A DNA stretch of 64,000 bases from Protonemura montana. Its lineage: Eukaryota > Arthropoda > Insecta > Plecoptera > Nemouridae. Of this stretch, positions 46,301-58,300 are shown one piece after another. The stretch covers positions 12,505,001 through 12,569,000 of the forward strand of contig OX387610.1 in assembly GCA_947568835.1 (NCBI GenBank), read 5' to 3'. A model generated the notes under the pieces. That model was not told the origin of the DNA and did no database searches. It was given only the letters and a program-made list of their open reading frames with translations. Numbering within the stretch: position 1 is the stretch's first letter; every line of letters starts with the position of its first letter. A program made the position numbers and the translations under genes.

Positions 46301-49300
46301 CACTAAAATCGTCTCAAAAAGCAAGTGTCCAAATAGCTCAATGGGTTAGAGCAACACCCGCGATAGGTGGAGATCGGGGTTCGAGTCCCCGTTTGGGCAT
46401 CAATTTTTGAGACGGTTATATTGTTGTTAATAATAACATACATAAATGTTGGTCTTCTAGTTATGTAATGGTAACTTAATGGTATAACCTTGTTCGGTTG
46501 TCTTCTCCGAGAGCAGCTGCAAGGCGACCACGTTGTCGGGGTCCAGGTTAGAGTCCAGACGACGCAGGAGTCCGTCCACCTGCTCGGCTCGGTTCTCCGC
46601 TAGGACGCCGACATGGCCCCCGGGGGAGTAGCGCTCCTCGCTGGCAAGCTCCAATAGGATCGTCCCGGAACTGCAAGGTAGAGTTGTACGCTGGTCAGGT
46701 CACTGGCAGTCTTGAGGGAAACTAATTCACTAAGTTACTTGCAATGCCTTTCATGACAAGGAACTTTTACAAGCAATATACCAGCTTTAGCATGAGATAG
46801 CAGAATTAAGAAGCTTTGTCAGGTGATCTCAGCATTTCCATAGCTACCAAACGTTGAATCTACCATTGAACTTCCTATGCTAGGCCATGATATACCCGTG
46901 GTAACATAAGATAGCAGAATTGAGAAGCTCTGTCAGGCGATCTCAGCATCTCCATGGCTACCAAACGTTGAATCTACCATTGAACCTCCTGTGCTAGGCC
47001 ATGATATACCCGTGGTAACATAAGATAGCAGAATTGAGAAGCTCTGTCAGGCGATCTCAGCATCTCCATGGCTACCAAACGTTGAATCTACCATTGAACC
47101 TCCTATGCTAGGCCATGATATACCCGTGGTAGCATAAGATAGCATAATTAAGAAGCTCTGTCAGGCGATCGCAGCATCTCCATGGCTACCAAACGTTGAA
47201 TCTACCATTGAACCTCCTATGCTAGACCATGATATACCCGTGGTAACATAAGATAGCAGAATTAAGAAGCTTTGTCAGGTGATCTCAGCATTTCCATGGC
47301 TACCAAACGTTGAATCTACCATTGAACCTCCTGTGCTAGGCCATGATATACCCGTGGTAACATAAGATAGCAGAATTGAGAAGCTCTGTCAGGCGATCTC
47401 AGCATCTCCATGGCTACCAAACGTTGAATCTACCATTGAACCTCCTATGCTAGGCCATGATATACCCGTGGTAGCATAAGATAGCAGAATTAAGAAGCTC
47501 TGTCAGGCGATCGCAGCATCTCCATGGCTACCAAACGTTGAATCTACCATTGAACCTCCTATGCTAGACCATGATATACCCGTGGTAACTTAAGATAGCA
47601 GAATTGAGAAGCTCTGTCAGGCGATCGCAGCATCTCCATGGCTACCAAACGTTGAATCTACCATTGAACCTCTTATGCTAGACCATGATATACCCGTGGT
47701 AACATAAGATAGCAGAATTGAGAAGCTCTGTCAGGCGATCTAAACATCTCCTTGGCTACCAAACGTTGAATCTACCATTGAACCTCCTATACTAGGCCAT
47801 GATATACCCGTAGTAACATAAGATAGCAGAATTGAGAAGCTCTGTCAGGCGATCTAAACATCTCCTTGGCTACCAAACGTTGAATCTACCATTGAACCTC
47901 CTATACTAGGCCATGATATACCCGTGGTAACATAAGATAACAGAATCACTAGGCTAATTACCATTTCGCAGAATTGGTAAAAAATCTAGGAACTGGTAAA
48001 AAAATCTAGCCTTGAACTTCAATGTTTTCTGATCACCTAACCTTCGCAGTGCCCCTGAGAGATATGAACGCAACCCGCAAAGCAAATAGCACGGCACCTC
48101 CACCTCCGAATAAACACGTTCACTTTTTTGTTTCATTCACTTACTGTTCATCGACTTTGTGAAGGTTGGTCCGTCGCAGCAACTTGCATCCTTTGACATT
48201 CTTCTTTGACGTCCTCGACAATACTGTAAAGACAATTTAATATTTCATCGCCATATTGTTGTAACTTACATTACCAAGAGAAAGGAATGAACAGTGTGTA
48301 GCATTGCAGAAAATCTTAAACTGTTTACAAGAAAAATGACCGCCAAATGACTGCATTTACCGACAAAAGGTTCGTTAGCTTAACAGAGCGTTTAACTTTA
48401 GCACTTTCAATAACTATAAACCCAATGGTTCTCGTCCGTATTAGCCTTTTTTACACCTATAAGAAATGAGAGACTTGAACTGAATTCTAACCCCGGATAA
48501 GTTTATTGTGTTACTTACAATTCTCCAGGTGTTCCCCCCTTGCCGGCACGAATCGCACCGACTTCTCATTTAGTCGCGTTTCATACGCAGACATTTCAGA
48601 CTCCAAGACGCTCGTATCGACGGCGATGTTGACTGCCTGACAGGACAGCTGATAGATCTCCGACAACCATTTGCTGTGACAACCAAGGAACGATCGCAAG
48701 TGTTAGAAGCTTGACTTATTATATCTGGGATTGACATTGTTCTGAACAAATTACATACCTTCTTTTCTTTAAGGACATACTAGGGTATATTTTGTATCGA
48801 TTAATTGATTGATTGATTTCTGGGGCTAGCGATGCAATGTTTCTGGTAACGAGCCCTGCGGCACTGGTCTAATGACGTCGATGAATGAGTGGATGATGAT
48901 GAACAAAGCCTAGCCTTAAAGGGTGAAGAAGAAACCCTAAACCGCCATGTAGCCTACTCCTGTTGAAGAGCACCAAGGGGACCATCGGCTTAACATCCCT
49001 TCCGAAGGACGATACAACGTGAACAACAGGATTCCTTCACAAATCCATGCTGTCGAGAGGTTGATAAGCAATGTGTTTGAAGTTGCTGTATTAACTTTTA
49101 TCCTTCCAACCTCTCTCCCGAACAGAACTGGTCATGTGTATGATGGTCATCCATCCAATACCTGACTCAGCGCAGTGTTGCTTAACTTTCATCCCTCTAA
49201 CCTCTCTCCCGAACAGAACTGGTCATTTTTATAGTGGTCACCAATCCAATACCTGACTCAGATTGATTGATTTATTTGTGGTCTTCCCGTTTATTTAAAT

Positions 49301-52300
49301 TTATGTCTCACCGGAACGACTTCTGCTGACCGCTGAGTTCGTCGCCCTCGGCAACCGCCATCAACTTGCGGCCACCGAGTTGGCTAAAGAGTCGGTCGAT
49401 TGTGTGACCAAACGCGCAAAAGTTGGGGTAGGCGCTCGAGCCGAGAGCGAAGACAGCGTACCTGAGGAGATACAAGAAATCACAATCAAAACCTCATTAA
49501 CCACGATGCGATTCCTGGTGTAACTAAAAGATACGCTGGCCTTATAGTTCAACCACTTCACTTTACCTAAAGAATAACCGAAAAGATAATTACTTTACAG
49601 TAATATAAAGATTAAATTTCTTACTGAACTCCATTCAAGATGACATCCGTTTGTTTTTCCGCATTGTCCAGGGCGACCTTGTTGTTGTCGTTGTGTTTAA
49701 TCGTTGTCGACCTTTTGCTTCGAATGTTTGCTGGCATATGTTTCATCGATGTTAACTCTCGTTCGAATTTCTGCAATCAGGTAACGGATAGCAATATGTG
49801 GCAATTGATTGCAAATTGATTGCTCATTGCAAGCATTTAAAATTTAAACAAATTTCATCAGGATATTTCAGTTCCTGCTGCTTTTCATCAATCGTTCGCA
49901 GTAGTTATTCCCTTGTTTTTTTTTTTTAGTATTGCGAACGGCCAGTAGTTTTGGCAAAGTTGTAATATGGTTCTAATTTATCATCCTATCGACAGTTCAA
50001 TTTGCAGTCAAATAATGCCACTCTAATTAGAAACGTTGTGCATAATTTGTGCATTTGTGCAAAGTTCCAAGCAATCTCAACTGTTATGACAGAAAAATAC
50101 CGTGACATTTTCAAATTTAAAAATCTAGAACGCATCTTACCAGTCCGTTTCCTGGCCCGTCGCCGTTACCGAATGTGGAGGTGACAATCAGCACGAGCTT
50201 CTTCTCTTGCAGATCGGTGACATCGTAGTCCTCCATGCAGACGACCTTCAAGTCAGGTTGAAATCTTATTTAAAATTGCAAACGCTTGCAATGCGCGGGG
50301 TATTTTATTATTAACAACACTATAACCGTCTCAATAATTGATGCCCAAACGGGGACTCGAACCCTGATCTCCACCTGTCGCGGGTGTTGCTTTGAACCAT
50401 AGAGCTACTTGGACACTGGCTTTTTAAGACGATTTTAGTGTACTTGATGAGAATGACAGTTCTCCAAGGAGTAGAACCAAGAGGCTGTGAATACTCACAG
50501 TCACTCTGATTATAGTGACACCATATCACGTCAAATTCAAATACAAAATTCAAAAACGTCACCATCAAATTAATTGGTACAGTCAGTCGTCAAGCGTTTT
50601 GAGAGTTTTCAAGACAACAATGCACTTCTTGGAAACAATACCAGGGCAATCAACAGGATACATGCGAAGTGTAGTCATTTTTTTTAATGTGCTATGGAAT
50701 CGTAATGGAATAATTGAATGACATACATTTTGAAATCTCTAAATTTGCAAGAAAAGTGTAGATTGAATGCCAGTCAAATGCATTCCTCACTTTCAACTGA
50801 ACCAGCTTGATCAGATACAGTTCAGTTTTAGTTATCTTTATGTACTGCAAAGCTAAACATGCAGCATTAGGTCACAATGTTAAATTGTTTTAAATAGAAA
50901 AATAATTTTTTTTTTCGGACTACGGACTACAACAAAAACATAATAGATTGGTTTCTTTATGTACATGTTATTATTAGTTGTTCTTTTTATTTTTTATTAT
51001 ATTGACGAAGCATAACATAACATTAACATTAACATTGTATACAGCGAATAAATTATTATTATTTTTATTATTTTTCAAGGCAATCATACCAAGTATTTGC
51101 AAGTGTATAAGTAATTAGTCTCACCTTCGGGTTGAATCCGTGGGTGAAGATTTTAGCCAGTTTGTTGGCAAATACCTGCGACTTGCCGGTTTCAGTGGCG
51201 TACAGGATTGTGACATTCGTGCGCCGCGAAATTGCTCGCTGGTACATTCCAGCACATAGCTGCACCACTCTGTAACCATGGGAAGGAGGTTTGACAATCC
51301 AGGAATTACCCGGCATAATACTCAATGCATTCCGTTCAACGAGAGAACATACTGTTCTCAGATAGGCTCCATCAGTCGTTTTGGAGTCATCAACTGTCAT
51401 TTTGATATTTTCGCTGTCAACTAAGGTCTGAAATTACCACAATCTCGCTTCCTAGTTGAAGTGTTTGTTGAAACTGTTGCCATGACGACTTCCAATCACA
51501 TGCAGTGAAATTCAGATGTTTCTGTGAGCTAGAGATCTAACTTATAGTTGAACATTTGGTTGAAACTGTTGCCATGACGACTTCCAATCACATGCATTGA
51601 AATTCAGATGTTTCTGTGAGCTAGAGATCCAACTTATAGTTCAACATTTTGTTGAAACTGTTGCCATGACGACTTCCAATCACATGCAGTGAAATTCAGA
51701 TGTTTCTGTGAGCTAGAGATCCAACTTATAGTTGAACATTTTGTTAAAACTGTTGCCATGACGACTTCCAATCACATGCAGTGAAATTCAGATGTTTCTG
51801 TGAGCTTGAGATCCAACTTATAGTTGAACATTTTGTTGAAACTGTTGCCATGACGACTTCCAATCACATGCAGTGAAATTCAGATGTTTCTGTGAGCTAG
51901 AGATCCAACTTATAGTTGAACATTTTGTTAAAACTGTTGCCATGACGACTTCCAATCACGTGCAGTGAAATTCAGATGTTTTTATGAGCAAGAGATCCAA
52001 CTTATAGTTGAACATTTTGTTGAAACTGTTTCCATGACGACTTCCAATCACATGCGGTGAAATTCATATGTTTCTGTGAGCTAGAGATCCAACTTATAGT
52101 TCAAAATTTTGTTGAAACTATTGCCATGACGACTTCCAATCACATGCAGTGAAATTCAGTTATTTCTGTGAGGAGATCCAACTTAGAGTTAAACATTTCG
52201 GTAAAACCTTACCATAAAAATGAAAATTCTGCGACAATTTGGTATGAAACACCACACCATGGTGCTACTCGCAAAGCTTGAATTGGTAGGCACCTGTCAC

Positions 52301-55300
52301 AACCATGCAACGCTGGCTGACTAAACACCCAAACATAAGTCCTGCGGACCAACGCCTTCGTCATCATCGTCTAGAAAGACACCCGCACAGTTTTCTTTAA
52401 AATTATTTATATTTGTACATTTCATTGTTCCGTACGCCGGTCCATGCCCTTTCGTGAAAATAAACAGTCGTTTTTTTACAAACGTTGCAAATTGTCACAA
52501 TGCTTTAAACTAAAATTAAGTACTAAATTAAGAAACAAAATCACAGTCATAAATCTGCGGATCCCGCAGATCCAGCCGCCAGAACACCACGCGGGTAAGC
52601 AACGCATTCTATATTTATTACCCGTCACGACCGACCGCCGGACAGTAGCAGAGTTTAAAGATTTTGTATTAATCCACCTTCTCATTGTAGACAGGAGTGT
52701 TCAGTTCCCTGCCTCTTGTCACAGCCTCTATATCCCGAGGAACGAAATCCTCTCCCAGCTGTGCCCCTATGCACTTAGAGGTAGCTGGTCCGTAAGACGC
52801 CAGATAAGTGGTAGCCACGATAATACAGACTAAACTCGCTTGACAAAGCTTTAACTCTGATTTTTTATTATTAACAACACTAAAACCGTCTCAAAAATTG
52901 ATGCCCAAACGCGGGCTCGAACCCCGATCTCCACCTATCGCGGGTGTTGCTCTGAACCATTGAGCTATTTGGACACTGGCTTTTTGAGAAGATTTTAGTG
53001 TATTTGATGAGAATGACAGTTCTCCGAGGAGTAGAACCATGAGGCTGTGAATACTCACAGTCACTCTGATTCTAGTGACGCTATATCCCGTCACAATCTG
53101 TTAAAATTTGAGTAACTCCAATTTGACGTTGGATTCGTTGCTGTTAAAAGGACTACCAAAACAAAACCGTTTTTATTGAATCAGGGTTTTTATACAAGAG
53201 ACGAATTTGAATCAGCATGGGACTGTACATGTGAATATTGTTTAGCTATTATCTAGAATTTCAAGACCTAATAAATTTGACTTGTTTCTATGCTCATTTA
53301 ACATTTACCATAAACCAAGAGTGTTCTTTTTTTGTCTGTATTTAAAGAAATGGAAATAAAAACATAATTGAATTGAATTGAAGTGAACTTGTTCCATCTT
53401 ACCTCGCATACTGCCAAAATTTCATGCGGACACCCGTCTTCTCCGACCAAGAATGAGTCTTCCAAGCCGGGTTTTGGTAATCGTAAGACGGCTTCACGTT
53501 GTACATGGCCATCTCCTGGTGATAGACGGAGGTCAGCGACGCTGTTGAAGGTGAAGACAATGAAGAGGTTGTAGTAGTGTTTGTTGTCTGTCATTTCTGT
53601 AGGAATTCGTTGTGGAATCGCGTGCTTTGAAGGATAAGAGAAAGAACCCATTCTTTTCTCTGAGGTTTGGTCTATTTTAATGGTTCATATTGACCAATGG
53701 GGTCAACCAATGTCAGTTCCTCGACCGATGTCAATTACTTAACGGTCAATACCGACCGACCGATGTCAATTCCTCTTCGTGTCTTGAGAAAAAATGGTAA
53801 TACATGACAAAAGAGCAATATTGATATCTTATGGTATTTCAACTCCTGACTAGTTTATCTAATCTTTGCACTAGTTAAAAAAAAACCCAGTTCAATTTTT
53901 TTTTTTTTTTCAAAAGAGTGGTAATTTTGTAAATTGTCACACTGTTCACATGTTCACACTGTTTATTTTTAAAATTTTTGAGATTCGACATTATTTGGTG
54001 TTATTTTGTTAGTACTTTTGCAATGTTTAATTGCGAAAAACCATAAAAAAATGTCAAAAAGGTAATGAGCCAAAAATTACCTAACATAAGCCACATCAAA
54101 GTACATCACTTACTAAGATTCCTACAAAAATTTTAAAGAACTTCAACTCAAACGAAAGAAACCAGGTATTTAACCTGTAAAACTTTCCAACAATTGCCTA
54201 GTTGCTTGGCCCTCTGACAAGTTACTGCAAAGTGCGCAATGCTCCCATCAATTACAGGTCACCGTCATTGTTAACCCATTACGCCATGGAAAGAGCACCC
54301 CAAAGCTACACGTCGGTAAGATTTGTCTAAATTCCTTCTCAACAATTAAGATTTAATGAACATTTTCTGCAATAAATCTACTGTACCAGCGACCATCAAA
54401 AAGACCACTCTCCAAATTATCACTTATTACTCCCAAACATCTCCCCCTTATGTGAAATCTGATTTAAATTGCAAATGCTTGCAATAAGCAAAGTATTTTG
54501 TTATTAGAAACACTAATAACCTCTCAAAAATGTGTGCTCAAACGGGGACTTCAACCCCGATCTAAACCTGTCGCAGGTGTTCCTAGTTATGGAACCACTA
54601 GAAGACACCTAGCTCTCCCAAGACAAGAGCAACTCGTAACACACCAACCACTCACCCGACATTGGGGGCACGATCCACACCCAGTCTGCCGGACACCCTT
54701 TGCGGGCCTTCTGCTCGTTCTCAAGATGCTGAACAAAGTTGTCCGACGCTGTGTGGTGGTCCACGATGGTGACACCTCGCTGCTGAAAGCTGTACAACAC
54801 CGCTACGTTCACCTCGACCAGGGCGCGGTCCTTCCAGAGGGTCGCCTCATTGCCCGTGTCTTCACCCATCTCGGCAGCGACGATCTGACAAAGAAAAGTG
54901 CTCAAGTTTAGGTCGTTGTTTGATGTTTTGGATTTGACGACGCTATGTTTTGGCAATGAGTCGTGTGGCATTGATCAGTGAATGAGTGGATGATGATGAG
55001 GATTATAATAAACCCAAGCTAGGCTAGCAGGAGAAGGGCTCAAGCAGTTTCGGCACGTAGGCTTCACCTGTCGAAGAATGTCCAAATGGGCCAACCGGCG
55101 TAATGTCCCGTTCGGAGGACGGTACAACGTGACCAACAGGATTCTTCCACAATTAACTTTCATCCCTCTAATCTCTATCCCAAACCGAACTGATCGTTTG
55201 TATGATGATTTCCCATCCAATACCTGACCCAGCGATGTGTTACTTAACTTCGGTGATCTCACGAGAACCGGTGCTTTCAACACGCCAAACCGTTTGGTGG

Positions 55301-58300
55301 TCACCCATCCAATACCTGACCCAGCGAAGTGTTACTTAACTTCGGTGATCTCACGAGAACCGGTGTTTCTAATACGCCAAACCGGTTGGTGGTCACCCAT
55401 CCAATACCTGACCTAACGGATTGTTACTTAACTTTGGTGATCTCACGAGAATCGGTGTTTCCAACATGCCAAACCGTTTGGTGGTTACCCATCCATTACC
55501 TGACCCAGCGAAGTGTTACTTAACTTCGGTGATCTCACGAGAACCGATGTTCCTTATACACTAAACACCGTTCAAAGTCGAAATTGACTCTTTTATGTTG
55601 ACAAACAACGTAACAAGCTCTCTCTATAAAATTTCTTGCAAAGTCTTAATCTTGGTGACTTGCCTGCACCTAGGTAGGTTATGATGAGGAATCTCAATTA
55701 TGTTGAGTTCCATTAGTTACCTGGACCGTGATTTTACTTGATTATTGTCAATCGGTAAACTTGCATTTGTTCCATTGTGACATTTGGCAATTGCAGGCAT
55801 CGGTAGAGATTTTTTAAATATGAACACTAATAAAAAAGACACTGCCCTTTGCAAACGCAAGCAATTTTAACCTGATTCCACTCGAAACAAATGTTAATTT
55901 CGACATTGGTAAGAAATCTTAAAGTTAGAAACTCAAAAAAATATCCGAACAAGTAATTTAGAACGGACTATTACGTGGGTTTTATCTGAAAAATTGTAAC
56001 CAAATCTTACCTCGAGGACGTTGTATCGCTGTGGATCGCACAGATTCCGACATCCGACCTCAGTGCTCATGTACCACCCGTTAAAAGGACAGGCAGGGAA
56101 CTGAATCCCTCCGCAGTCCAACAACATACCAGACACGGCTGGCAACGCGAACCAGCGAAGACCCAAAGTCGCGAACCACCAGAACCTGTTTCGAACCATA
56201 AAGATTTGTTTTTGAACCACAAATACATGTTTCAATCCACCAGGATTTGATTTGTTTAAAAACTACCAGAACATGAGGTTCTTATACAATACCACAAGTA
56301 CCAGTACCAAGCGGTTTGGCGCGTTGGAAACACCGGTTCTCGTGAGAACACCTAAGTTAAGCAACACTGCGCTGGGTCAGGTATTGGATGGGTGACCATT
56401 ATACACATGACCAGTTCTGTTCGGTAGAGAGGTTGGAGGGATGAAAGTTAGTACAACAACTTCACTCGCATTGCTTATCAACCTCTCGACAGCATGGATT
56501 TGTGGAGGAATCCTGTTGTTCGAGTTGCACCGTCCTTCGGAACGGACGTTAAGCCGGTGGTCCCCTTTGGTGCTCTTCGATAGGAGTAGGCCACGTGCCG
56601 GCACCGGGTTTCCCTTCCTCGATTCAAGGCTAGGTTAGGTTCATCATCATCCTCATCATCATCCACTCATTCATCGACGCCATTAGACTAGTGCCACATG
56701 GCCAGATGGCAAAACAGTGCGTCGTTAAACACTACAAATAAATTAATCGACTAGTACCAGTTTAAAGCTATCAGCGTCTGTTATATAATTACCAGAACCT
56801 GTTTAAAACCATTATAATCTGTGATAAAACCACCAGTGCCTGTTTGAACACCATCATTGCTAGTTTTAAACCCTTACACCTTTTTAAAACGACCTAGAAT
56901 GGTGCACAGTTTCAAAACGTGAATCGACTAATGCCGATTTTAAACCAACAGAGCATGTTCCTAAACTAACAAAACCCTGATTCTTTCCAGCTGGATAGTT
57001 TTAGTACGATCTGAACTGACTTCAAGGTCCCCAAGCGTGGCTCACAGCGACTTCATTAAAGCAACAATCATAATGTTCAGAGTAGGTAATACAAACTTTA
57101 CAAAAATTCATATAACTCAGTTATGTATTCCCACCTGAGCCAAACGTTCAAGTTTAACGAACGATTTTATTATTGTGAACACTATAAACGTCTCAAAAAT
57201 TGGTGCCTAATCGGGGACTCGAAACCCGAACTCCACCTATCGCGGGTGTTGCTCTAACCCATTGAGCTATTTGGACACTGGCCTTTTGAAGCGATTCTCA
57301 GAAAGCCAGCGTCCTAATAGCTCAATGGGAAAGAGCAACACCCGCGATGGGTGGAGATCGGGGTCCGAGTCCTCGTTTGGGCATCAGTTTTTGAGACGGT
57401 TAAAGTTTTCATAATAATAAAATACCCCGCGCATTGTAAGCGTTTGCAATTTAAATCAGATTTCTTCTAAATTCACGATCTTTAGGAATCATTGATTCTG
57501 TTCCTGGTTTGTGCCCCATAAGGCCCACTTGCTTTATCTGTCTTCAAGAAATTACATAAATACCAGGAAATTGCTGATGTAATTGTTTTGTATGAGATCG
57601 AAGACACTTGAGTACTGAGTTCACTCACGAGGGATGTGTGAACTGCACTTGTAGTACGATATTGTCGGGGATGTCGAAGATGTCAGGGGTTGCTACCCCC
57701 GTCGAGAGCACGAGGGGCAGAATGTCCCACTTCGTCCGGGGTCCTATCCAACCCAAGCGCAAACAAACCTAAAAGGGACAAAAAAATGCTTGAGTATTTC
57801 TACCAAAAACAGAGGTAAAACCGTTGAGTGTGAAGGTTCTAGGTAGAGGCAGAACGTTAATGTTAAGCCGTTGAGTGTGCAGGTTATAGGTAGAGGCAGG
57901 ACTTTAATGTTAAACCGTTGAGTGTGCAGGTTATAGGTAGAGGCAGAACGCTAATGTTAAACCGTTGAGTGTGCAGGTTCTAGGTAGAGGCAGAACGTGA
58001 ATGTTAAACCGTTGAGAGTGCAGGTTCTAGGTAGAGGCACAACGTTAATGTTAAACCGTTGAGTGTGCCGGTTTTAGGTAAAGGCAGAACGTTAATGTTA
58101 AGCCGTTGAGTGTGAAGGTTCTAGGTAGAGGCAGGACTTTAATGTTAAACCGTTGAGTGTGCAGGTTATAGGTAGAGGCAGAACGTTAATGTTAAAACGA
58201 TGAGTGTGCAGGTTCTAGGTAGAGACAGAACGTTAATATTAAACCGTTGAGTGTGCAGGTTCTAGGTAGAGAAAGAACATTAATGTTGAACCGTTTAGTG

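Noticed and set aside
46326..46402. functional tRNA gene
   Set aside because: A and B boxes and a plausible cloverleaf exist, but the anticodon loop lacks U33. The unit is embedded in a repeated leader and tail shared by about ten copies, so it is a SINE.
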